From contig NZ_QXJP01000001.1 in assembly GCF_004115085.1 (NCBI RefSeq), positions 186,001 through 250,000 of the forward strand: a DNA stretch of 64,000 bases. Reading direction: 5' to 3'. Position numbers and translations under genes: made by a program. The notes under the pieces were generated by a model. That model searched no databases, was not told where the DNA came from, and saw only the letters and a program-made list of their open reading frames with translations. Shown piece by piece: positions 51,597-59,550 of this stretch. The stretch comes from Longirhabdus pacifica (GTDB taxonomy: Bacteria > Bacillota > Bacilli > Paenibacillales > DSM-105158). Position 1 is the stretch's first letter. Every line of letters begins with the position of its first letter.

Positions 51597-52475
51597 TTGT
51601 CTATTCATTTTAAAACATTTAGTGAGCTCTCTTTAGCGCAAGCGACGGAACTTTATAATGCAGGTTTTACTGGTTATGTTGTAGATATTCATCTTACTGT
51701 TCAGGGATTAATCGAACGACTGCATACCGTATGTATTTGCCCTGAACGTTCTTTGGTTGCTTTTGATGAATACCAGCCTGTTGGTTTTATTTTGAATGCA
51801 TTTAAAACGATAAACGGGAAAAAGATCGTTTGGAACGGGGGAACAGCCGTCATTCCTACATATAGAGGTAAGAAAGTAGGGCATCAATTAATGGAAAAAA
51901 CGATGCAATTGTATGAGCAGGAGCAAGTCGATGTTGCTACTTTAGAAGCGATTTCAGGAAACAAAGCTGCCATCTCGCTATACAAAAAATTCGAGTATGA
52001 TGTGGTGGACAAGGCATTGTTTTTATCTTATCCAGGGAAAGGTATGGGGAGTCAAAAACCTTCACATTATCACGATTACACGTTGGAGCGGGGTATGACG
52101 CTGAATGCAAAGTTATTGTCTTTTTATGGCTATGATGTGACGTGGCAAACGTATGGCGAGCATATACGGGATGGAGAAAGTATCATAGCTTACAAAGAAG
52201 GTGCAGCTGTCGGTTATGCATTGTACAAGGAAGTGTATAAAGGTAGCACATTAGAGCAAATACTGTTGTATCAATGTCAAGTTCACCCTGATCACAAGCA
52301 TAATGCAGATATCATCGTAGATGCATTGCTCACCGCTGTTTTCGAGTCATCGTCTTTATCTTATACGTGTAAAAGTATCAACTTATTAGCTTCGAACGAG
52401 GAAGCGGTCACATGGATGCATAACCAAGGGGCAAAACTACAAATTTCGCAAGTCATGATGAAGAAAGTGATGTAA
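51597..52475 (+). CDS. GNAT-family N-acetyltransferase
   Basis: A 292-residue protein. The acetyl-CoA motif A is in TAVIPTYRGKKVGHQLMEKTMQLYEQE, followed by EAISGNKAAISLYKKFEYDVVD. A second, weaker half (residues 150-292) looks like a degenerate duplicate GNAT domain. The start is TTG 51597, 7-12 bases after AGGAGG. Its substrate is unknown. It is on the same strand as coaW and starts 43 bases after it. Confidence 0.87.
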   Translation: MSIHFKTFSELSLAQATELYNAGFTGYVVDIHLTVQGLIERLHTVCICPERSLVAFDEYQPVGFILNAFKTINGKKIVWNGGTAVIPTYRGKKVGHQLMEKTMQLYEQEQVDVATLEAISGNKAAISLYKKFEYDVVDKALFLSYPGKGMGSQKPSHYHDYTLERGMTLNAKLLSFYGYDVTWQTYGEHIRDGESIIAYKEGAAVGYALYKEVYKGSTLEQILLYQCQVHPDHKHNADIIVDALLTAVFESSSLSYTCKSINLLASNEEAVTWMHNQGAKLQISQVMMKKVM

Positions 52476-52547
52476 TATATGATACAATAAACGTTTTGAG
52501 ATAGAATATAAATATCATTGTATTTTACATAGAAAGGAATTAACAAC

Positions 52548-53636
52548 ATGCACAATCAGCAAGAATCAGCACTAGATCAGGAACATTTGAATAATAATCG
52601 TCATGAAACACAGGAGATGATTGTGACGATAAAACCAGAATCGATTCGCATAGGGATGCAGGAATTAAAAGATATAGACTCCAAAATGAAGATTGTGGAG
52701 TGGCTAGACGATGGCATCGCTGTCGTACATGTGCAATCTTCTTTTCAGCATATTGCAACACATTTTATGAAGAAGCCACCGATTTTTATACAGCATATTT
52801 GTCCCGTTAATGAGAAAGTGAAGACAACCAATAGTAGGGAGGACTTGGTTCAAATTGCTGAACTCATCATAGAAAAAAAATTGTATAGAGAAAAACCAAG
52901 TACGTTTTCTGTACAAACGAGGTTCAGTGATGATGTACAAGTAGACTACAAAAAGTTTGAGATGAATCAAGCAATATCCGAGAAATGTATAGCACAAGGA
53001 TTGGAGCTTGATGTGAAAAAGCCAGAGCAAATCATATCTGTCTTCGTTGCTTCATCCCGTATGTACATAGGAAGTTCTTTGTCAGTGGAGAATGTTAGCG
53101 ATTGGGCTGGTGGTAAACGAAGATTTGCAATGGAGAAGGGACAAGTCAGTCGTGCACAGTTCAAACTGTTAGAAGTGCTGGAAATGTATGATCTTGTATT
53201 ACCTGAAGGGGGAGAAGGCTTGGATCTTGGTGCGGCCCCAGGAGGATGGACCAATGTGCTTATTCATAAGGGGATGAACGTCACAGCGGTGGACCCTGCT
53301 TTACTCCATCCATCTATAAAAAAACATGCACAAGTTCGCTACGTTAAGGAGACAGCCCAAACTTTCTTCAAACAAACACAATCTAAGCCATACGATATCA
53401 TCGTGAATGATATGAGAATAGATACGTATGAATCTGTTGACATCATGATGGAAGCTTATGATGTATTAAAATATGGCGGTTTCATCGTATTCACACTCAA
53501 AATGCCAAAGCGTAACATGATGAAGCGTTTGAAATATGCGTTACATCTACTACAGAGAAAATATGATATAGTTGGCGTAAAGCAGTTGTTTCATAACCGT
53601 TCAGAAGTTACCGTTGTTTTAGTTAAAAGTCATTGA
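52548..53636 (+). CDS. FtsJ-type SAM-dependent RNA methyltransferase
   Basis: A 362-residue protein with a Rossmann methyltransferase domain at about 200-362. The SAM loop is LDLGAAPGGWTNVLI, and VTAVDPALL ends the second strand. The K-D-K-E tetrad of RrmJ/RlmM-like 2'-O-methyltransferases is all visible: SRAQFKL, VNDMRID, FTLKMP and NRSEVTVVL. The N-terminal half (about 20-170) probably binds RNA, as in RlmM. RBS AAAGGAATT precedes ATG 52548. The RNA target is inferred, not shown. Confidence 0.87.
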   Translation: MHNQQESALDQEHLNNNRHETQEMIVTIKPESIRIGMQELKDIDSKMKIVEWLDDGIAVVHVQSSFQHIATHFMKKPPIFIQHICPVNEKVKTTNSREDLVQIAELIIEKKLYREKPSTFSVQTRFSDDVQVDYKKFEMNQAISEKCIAQGLELDVKKPEQIISVFVASSRMYIGSSLSVENVSDWAGGKRRFAMEKGQVSRAQFKLLEVLEMYDLVLPEGGEGLDLGAAPGGWTNVLIHKGMNVTAVDPALLHPSIKKHAQVRYVKETAQTFFKQTQSKPYDIIVNDMRIDTYESVDIMMEAYDVLKYGGFIVFTLKMPKRNMMKRLKYALHLLQRKYDIVGVKQLFHNRSEVTVVLVKSH

Positions 53637-53712
53637 GAGCTATTATGTTTATGATGGATGCTGTCATGGACATTCTTAAAAATTGAAGTGGATACGGGTA
53701 AGAAAGAAAAAA

Positions 53713-53743
53713 GTGAAGCTGCTACGATGTGGAGCAGCTCCAC
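53713..53743 (-). terminator. Terminator of the first SHAEG-repeat gene
   Basis: On the minus strand GTGGAGCTGCT pairs with AGCAGCTTCAC (one mismatch) and runs into TTTTTTC. Confidence 0.82.
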
Positions 53744-53761
53744 CATGGTTCATGTCTTCCA

Positions 53762-56350
53762 TCATTTATTTTTTTCATCCCGTATAGGATGGATGAATTG
53801 TTGCATTTGATTTTTTAACCATTTTATTTCATCATGAAGTACTTGATTTTCCTGTTTCAGCTTATTTTGTTGTACGTATTGATCCCCATTGAGCAGTACA
53901 AGTACTTGTTTCTCACCTGTTCTTTCCATCACCCTGTAACCATAATGTGCTTTTGTAGCAACACCTTCTTCGTTCGGCATACAATAGCCGTTCACTTCAC
54001 AACTGCCATCATCCCTTACACGTACTTGCCCGACTAAGCCGACGGCAGACCACTCTGGTCGTTCCGCTCTCGTCTCATAAGGACGATTGGGATCGTAATC
54101 TGGATTGACGGCGAGTTGTTTTTTCACCGTTTGTGTCTGCTTCACGTTACCGTGCTTATCTTCTTGATCTGGAAGTAGGACATGTTCTACGATGCGGCGT
54201 CCCCATTCATCGGTAACATACTGTCCTTGCCAGTGCAGTCCGCTGTTTCCGCCAAGTACACCTGGTGTCGCACTGGTGATGCCCAAAATGTATTCATCAT
54301 TGCTATTGGCAATACGTATTTTATTGCCTTCAAGTGTGACGAAGTAACCGACATCAATGGGCTGACTGTCCATGCTTTCGAACATTTCAGCAAAATCACA
54401 TATGTTACAGCTTGCATTCATACTGACAGTGCCCATAAAGCAAGCATCGCCGAGTGCTGCTCCGTTTGTTGTACCGCTAATAAAGGCGGCAAGACCATTG
54501 CCCGTAATGCCAAAAGCACCAGCAGCCAAGTGCCATGAGTTTTCTAGTTTAGCAGCACCACTGTTTCCCATGATGTGGGCACTGGTGAGGGTTGCACCTA
54601 TAGTGGTACTGATCCCTTCGGCATGACTTGCAGCTCCGCTAGCAGTAGTCATAGCACCTTCGGCATGACTATTGATACCACTGGCCGTTGTTGCATCTCC
54701 TTCCGCATGGGATCGATTCCCCATTGCTATTGTATCTCTCCCTTGTGCATGACTATCGATACCACTGGCGGTAGTGCTGTTGCCTTCCGCATGGGATCGA
54801 ACACCCAACGCCATGGTCATCAATCCTTCTGCGTGACTATCGTTAACCATGGCAATGGTCATGTCTCCTTCTGCGTGGGATTGAGCACCCATGGCCATCG
54901 TATTCTCTCCTTCGGCATGACTATCATTGCCGCTGGCAACGGTCGAGTCCCCCTCTGCATGGGCTTGAGATCCACTGGCTGTGGTTCCTGATCCTTCAGC
55001 ATGGCTATTGGTGCCGCTAGCGAGTGTGTTTTGCCCTTCTGCATGAGCTTGATTACTACTAGCCATAGTGCCCATTCCTTCAGTATGCGTATTAGGAGAA
55101 ACGGCCATCGTACTGACTCCTTCTGCATGGGACTGAGCCCCACTTGCAGTGCTATTAAACCCCTCTGCATGCGATATAGCACCAGAAGCCATCGTTATTT
55201 GCCCTTCACTATGGGCTTGGGCTCCACTGGCTGTAGTGTTGAACCCTTCTGCATGCGATTCATTTCCACTTGCAGTTGATTGGGTTCCTTCTGCATGTGA
55301 AGCATTACCACTAGCTGTTGTAAAAGCACCTTCTGTGTGACTTGCGATTCCATTGGCTGTTGTCATCGTTCCTTCCGCATGTGAAAGGTCTCCGTTGGCT
55401 TGTGTGTCAAGCCCCTCCGCATGGGACACTTCTCCATTTGCTTGTGAACCATTTCCTTCCGCATGAGATTGTCCCCCCATTGCTATAGTGGATTGTCCTT
55501 CCGCGTGAGCAAAGTTGGCCATTGCTAGTGAGCTAAGCCCTTCTGCATGGGATACAAAGCCACTAGCTATAGGTGAAAGCCCTTCTGCATGAGATGCAAA
55601 TCCACTAGCTGTTGTGGTTACGCCTTCCGCATGAGAACCGAGTGCACTAGCAGTTGTACCCATCCCTTCCGCATGACTAGCTGCTCCACTCGCAGTTGTA
55701 CCTGATCCTTCGGCATGGGAATGTAATCCAGAAGCTACAGTTCCTGTCCCCCCAGCATAAGAGCAGTCACCGATAGCTGTGGTGTTACATCCTTCTGCGT
55801 GAGCTTGATTCCCCATCGCTATGGTGCTGTTTCCTTGTGCATGACTGTCTGTACCACTCGCTGTCGTTTGACTTCCCTCTGCATGGGAGACCGAGCCACT
55901 AGCTACAGTAAGAAACCCCTCCGCATGACCAGCAAACGCATTAACTTCCACAGCGGTACCAAACCCTTCACTATGGGCGTTACTTCCACTAGCTAACGTG
56001 TTGGTTCCTTCACTGTGCGAACTACTCCCTATGGCTCTTGTGTTAGTACCTTCACTATGCGAGGCTAATCCTTGGGATTGCGTTAATGACCCTTCCGCAT
56101 GCGAATTACTACCAATTGCAGTATTATTTCCTCCCTCGGCATGACTATTTGCACCATTGGCCGTCGTATTCGCGCCTTCCGCATGAGAGCAGCTGCCGTT
56201 GGCTACGGTGTCACACCCTTCACTGTGACTACCGAATCCGTTAGACGTAGTACTTGCACCTTCGGCTAACGATGCTTCCCCATTCGCAAACGTATTTTGA
56301 CCGAGGGCGGTGGAGCATATATTAATGTCGTCATTTCGGTTACAACTCAT
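53762..56350 (-). CDS. Giant SHAEG-repeat protein 1 with Peptidase_G2-type C-terminus
   Basis: An 862-residue protein. ATG 56350 (MSCNRNDDINICSTALG) is seven bases from AGGAGG; the frame opens earlier at 56419. Residues 25-610 are tandem 14-residue repeats, consensus SHAEGxxTxASGxx, the left-handed beta-roll unit of YadA-type trimeric heads. A C-terminal region HIMGNSGAAKLENSWHLAAG ... CDFAEMFESMD ... VTDEWGRRI follows. It matches the intramolecular-chaperone/autoprotease domain (Peptidase_G2) of phage appendages. A short coiled coil ends the chain. No signal peptide is present. It is probably a trimeric fibre laid on the spore. It is the last gene of a possible bicistron with 56456-59356. 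Confidence 0.85.
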   Translation of the reverse strand: MSCNRNDDINICSTALGQNTFANGEASLAEGASTTSNGFGSHSEGCDTVANGSCSHAEGANTTANGANSHAEGGNNTAIGSNSHAEGSLTQSQGLASHSEGTNTRAIGSSSHSEGTNTLASGSNAHSEGFGTAVEVNAFAGHAEGFLTVASGSVSHAEGSQTTASGTDSHAQGNSTIAMGNQAHAEGCNTTAIGDCSYAGGTGTVASGLHSHAEGSGTTASGAASHAEGMGTTASALGSHAEGVTTTASGFASHAEGLSPIASGFVSHAEGLSSLAMANFAHAEGQSTIAMGGQSHAEGNGSQANGEVSHAEGLDTQANGDLSHAEGTMTTANGIASHTEGAFTTASGNASHAEGTQSTASGNESHAEGFNTTASGAQAHSEGQITMASGAISHAEGFNSTASGAQSHAEGVSTMAVSPNTHTEGMGTMASSNQAHAEGQNTLASGTNSHAEGSGTTASGSQAHAEGDSTVASGNDSHAEGENTMAMGAQSHAEGDMTIAMVNDSHAEGLMTMALGVRSHAEGNSTTASGIDSHAQGRDTIAMGNRSHAEGDATTASGINSHAEGAMTTASGAASHAEGISTTIGATLTSAHIMGNSGAAKLENSWHLAAGAFGITGNGLAAFISGTTNGAALGDACFMGTVSMNASCNICDFAEMFESMDSQPIDVGYFVTLEGNKIRIANSNDEYILGITSATPGVLGGNSGLHWQGQYVTDEWGRRIVEHVLLPDQEDKHGNVKQTQTVKKQLAVNPDYDPNRPYETRAERPEWSAVGLVGQVRVRDDGSCEVNGYCMPNEEGVATKAHYGYRVMERTGEKQVLVLLNGDQYVQQNKLKQENQVLHDEIKWLKNQMQQFIHPIRDEKNK

Positions 56351-56424
56351 TACTTTTCCTCCTTCATTTAATAGATTTGATACCTTACCACAGTGCATAA
56401 GATGGATAAATTTCAACATAAGAA

Positions 56425-56447
56425 CCTGGAAACTGAGGCGTAAACTT
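56425..56447 (-). repeat. Dispersed 23-bp motif
   Basis: Read on the minus strand, AAGTTTACGCCTCAGTTTCCAGG in substance (21 of 23 bases) recurs from the hairpin at 48739-48761. The right arm of that hairpin is not kept here. It lies in the 105-base gap between two SHAEG-repeat genes. Its role is unknown. Confidence 0.45.
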
Positions 56448-56455
56448 AAATTCGA

Positions 56456-59356
56456 TTATTTCTGCATCCTTTCTATTTGCTGAAACAATTTTTTATTGGC
56501 TGCAATGATTTGTTGATTTTGCAGAGCTAACGAATCTATTCGTTGTTGTAATTGCTGGTTTTTATTGGAAAATTGTTTATGCTGTAGATCGAATGTCTCC
56601 AGTTTTTCTTCAAATTGGCGTTGTTTATTATATTGATCCCCATTGAGTAGAACAAGCACTTGATTCTCACCAGTTCGCTCCATCACTCGATAACCATAAT
56701 GCGCATTCGTAGCGATACCTTCTTCATTCGGCATACAATAGCCGTTCACTTTACAGCTGCCATCATCTCTTACACGTACTTGCCCGACTAAGCCAACCGC
56801 AGACCACTCTGGTCGTTCCGCTCTCGTCGCATAAGGACGATTGGGATCGTAATCTGGATTGACGGCGAGTTGTTTTTTGACCGTTTGTGTCTGCTTCACG
56901 TTACCGTGCTCATCTTCTTGATCTGGAGTTAGGACATGTTCAACGATACGACGTCCCCATTCATCGGTAACATACTGTCCTTGCCAGTGCAGTCCGCTGT
57001 TGCCGCCAAGCACACCTGGGGTGGCACTTGTGATGCCAAGAATGTATTCATCGTTGCTATTGGCAATACGTATTTTATTTCCTTCAAGTGTGACGAAGTA
57101 GCCTACATCAATAGGCTGACCGTCCATGCTTTCAAACATTTCGGCAAAGTCACATGTGTTACAGCTTGCATTCATACTCACAGTACCCATGAAGCAAGCA
57201 TCTCCGAGACCTGCACCGTTCGTTGTGCCGCTAATAAAGGCGGCGAGACCATTGCCCGTAATGCCGAAAGCCCCAGCGGCTATATGCCATGAGTTTTCTA
57301 GTTTAGCAGCACCGCTGTTTCCCATGATGTGGGCACTTTCTAAGGTGGAACCAATGGAGGTACTGATCCCTTCGGCATGGGAGGCATTGGCACTAGCTAC
57401 AGTAGAATTTCCTTCCGCATGAGCGGTAAAACTACTTGCAGTTGTGTTAAACCCTTCGGCATGGGAGGCATTGGCACTAGCCACAGTGGAATTTCCTTCT
57501 GCATGAGCGGTAAAATTACTTGCAGTTGTATTGAATCCTTCGGCATGGGAGGCGTTGCCACTAGCCACAGTAAAATTTCCTTCCGCATGAGCGGTAAAAT
57601 TAATAGCAGTTGTACTGAATCCTTCGGCATGGGAGGCGTTGGCATTAGCCATAGTAGAATTTCCTTCCGCATGAGCGGTAAAATTACTTGCAATTGTATT
57701 GAACCCTTCGGCATGGGAGGTGTTGCCACTGGCCAGAGTGGAATTTCCTTCGGCATGGGAGGCGTTGGCACTAGCCAGAGTGGAATTTCCTTCCGCATGA
57801 GCGGTAAAATTACTAGCAGTTGTACTGAATCCTTCGGCATGGGAGGCGTTGGCACTAGCCAGAGTGGAATTTCCTTCCGCATGAGCGGTAAAATTACTAG
57901 CAGTTGTACTGAATCCTTCGGCATGGGAGGCGTTGCCACTAGCCAGAGTGGAATTTCCTTCTGCATGAGCGCTAAAATTACTTGCAGTTGTCATGAATCC
58001 TTCGGCATGACTGCTTGCACCACTAGCAGTTGTGCCAGTTCCTTCGGCGTGGGAAGCTGAATTAGAAGCAATAGAGGAATCTCCCTCCGCATGAGAAGCT
58101 GATCCACTGGCTGTTGTGCCAGTACCACCAGCATAGGAACATTCTCCCATTGCTATTGTATTACATCCTTGCGCATGGGATTGGGGTCCACTTGCGGTTG
58201 TTCCGAATCCTTCCGAATGCGCAGCAAGGCCGGAAGCTGTAGTTTCATTGCCGCTAGCATGGCTAAAGTTACCCGAGGCTATATTTGCAGTTCCTTCGGT
58301 ATGGGAGATATCTCCACATGCCAAAGTTGAAAACCCTTCGGCATGAGCGTTTTCTCCACTAGCTAGGGTAGATAACCCTTCCGCATGGCTGTTACAGCCG
58401 TTAGCAATTGTGTCCCGGCCTTCCGCATGAGCAGCCATAGTACTTGCTATTGTAGAAAAACCTTCTGCATGAGAACTCGATCCACTGGCTGTTGTACCTG
58501 ATCCTTCTGCATGGGATGTAAAGGCACTAGCCAAGGTATTGGCACCTTCTGCATGTGAGGAACCACCAGTAGCTTCTGTTTGACCGCCTTCACTATGACT
58601 TGCAAAGCCACTTGCTGTTGTGCCATTTCCTTCTGCATGCGCAAATTCCCCACTCGCTAGACTGAGAAACCCTTCCGCATGGCTGTTACAGCCGTTAGCA
58701 ATTGTGTCCCGGCCTTCCGCATGGCTGCCAACAGCACTAGCTAATGTACTCATTCCTTCTGCATGAGAACAACTACCTGCAGCATTCGTACTTCCTCCTT
58801 CAGCGTGTGCAGCTGGGGCAGAAGCAACCGTACCACTGCCGCCAGCATAAGAAAAATTTCCTGTAGCAGAGGTCATGTTTCCCTCTGCATGTGAAACGGA
58901 GCCACTAGCTATAGTAAGGAATCCCTCGGCATGACCAGCAAACGCATTGGCCTCTACAACAGTGCCAAATCCTTCACTATGGGCGTTACTTCCACGAGCT
59001 AACGTGTTGGTGCCTTCACTGTGCGAGCTATTCCCTACGGCTCTGGTGTTGGTGCCTTCGCTGTGCGAGGCTAATCCTTGTGACTGTGTTAACGACCCTT
59101 CGGCGTGTGAATTACTGCCAATGGAAGTGTTACTGCCTCCTTCGGCATGACTATTTGCCCCATTAGCGGTAGTATTCGCCCCTTCCGCATGGGAGCAGCT
59201 GCCGTTGGCTACCGTGTCACACCCTTCACTGTGACTACCAAATCCGTTAGCTGTGGTACTTGCACCTTCGGCTAACGATGCCTCACCATTCGCAAACGTA
59301 TTTTGACCTAGCGCAGTGGAGCATATATTGATGTCGTCATTCCGATTACAACTCAT
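56456..59356 (-). CDS. Giant SHAEG-repeat protein 2 with Peptidase_G2-type C-terminus
   Basis: A 966-residue paralogue of protein 1. The first 160 residues and the C-terminal 250 are almost identical to it, but the middle has its own repeat set. This includes a recent expansion of a 28-residue double unit, SHAEGFSTTASNFTAHAEGN plus STLASAN, around residues 470-650. ATG 59356 follows AGGAGG by seven bases. A sigma-K/E-like promoter lies about 30-60 bases upstream. The C-terminal coiled coil (LETFDLQHKQFSNKNQQLQQ) is longer than in protein 1. The high identity at the ends and varied middle suggest gene conversion plus repeat turnover. Confidence 0.87.
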   Translation of the reverse strand: MSCNRNDDINICSTALGQNTFANGEASLAEGASTTANGFGSHSEGCDTVANGSCSHAEGANTTANGANSHAEGGSNTSIGSNSHAEGSLTQSQGLASHSEGTNTRAVGNSSHSEGTNTLARGSNAHSEGFGTVVEANAFAGHAEGFLTIASGSVSHAEGNMTSATGNFSYAGGSGTVASAPAAHAEGGSTNAAGSCSHAEGMSTLASAVGSHAEGRDTIANGCNSHAEGFLSLASGEFAHAEGNGTTASGFASHSEGGQTEATGGSSHAEGANTLASAFTSHAEGSGTTASGSSSHAEGFSTIASTMAAHAEGRDTIANGCNSHAEGLSTLASGENAHAEGFSTLACGDISHTEGTANIASGNFSHASGNETTASGLAAHSEGFGTTASGPQSHAQGCNTIAMGECSYAGGTGTTASGSASHAEGDSSIASNSASHAEGTGTTASGASSHAEGFMTTASNFSAHAEGNSTLASGNASHAEGFSTTASNFTAHAEGNSTLASANASHAEGFSTTASNFTAHAEGNSTLASANASHAEGNSTLASGNTSHAEGFNTIASNFTAHAEGNSTMANANASHAEGFSTTAINFTAHAEGNFTVASGNASHAEGFNTTASNFTAHAEGNSTVASANASHAEGFNTTASSFTAHAEGNSTVASANASHAEGISTSIGSTLESAHIMGNSGAAKLENSWHIAAGAFGITGNGLAAFISGTTNGAGLGDACFMGTVSMNASCNTCDFAEMFESMDGQPIDVGYFVTLEGNKIRIANSNDEYILGITSATPGVLGGNSGLHWQGQYVTDEWGRRIVEHVLTPDQEDEHGNVKQTQTVKKQLAVNPDYDPNRPYATRAERPEWSAVGLVGQVRVRDDGSCKVNGYCMPNEEGIATNAHYGYRVMERTGENQVLVLLNGDQYNKQRQFEEKLETFDLQHKQFSNKNQQLQQRIDSLALQNQQIIAANKKLFQQIERMQK

Positions 59357-59384
59357 TACTTTTCCTCCTATGGATAGACTCCTA

Positions 59385-59414
59385 TACCGTATGTCAGCAT
59401 AATGAAAAGGGTAT
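59385..59414 (-). promoter_or_regulatory. Mother-cell promoter of SHAEG-repeat gene 2
   Basis: On the minus strand CATACGGTA (59393-59385) fits the sigma-K -10 CATANNNTA. AC stands 17 bases upstream and ATA 18 bases upstream, so sigma-K or sigma-E could use it. The same CATACGGTATA and the upstream block TATAGTCAACCGCCCATAC are duplicated in front of gene 3. Confidence 0.6.
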
Positions 59415-59481
59415 GGGCGGTTGACTATACCTATGGGTTAGAAATATTACTTTTAACATCAACTCTATCTTTATTTTTCTT

Positions 59482-59513
59482 AAAAAACTGCCCTAAATTT
59501 ATTTTAGGACAGT
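59482..59513 (-). terminator. Terminator of SHAEG-repeat gene 3
   Basis: On the minus strand ACTGTCCTAAA pairs with TTTAGGGCAGT and runs into TTTTTT (59487-59482). Confidence 0.85.
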
Positions 59514-59550
59514 GGAAAATGATTTCTTTTTTGATATTGTCTCTGTGTAA

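Noticed and set aside
57377-58060. 227-codon plus-strand frame rich in SFGMGG and SFRMSGK repeats
   Set aside because: It is the antisense shadow of the SHAEG repeats of protein 2; similar shadows occur opposite proteins 1 and 3. No start signals.
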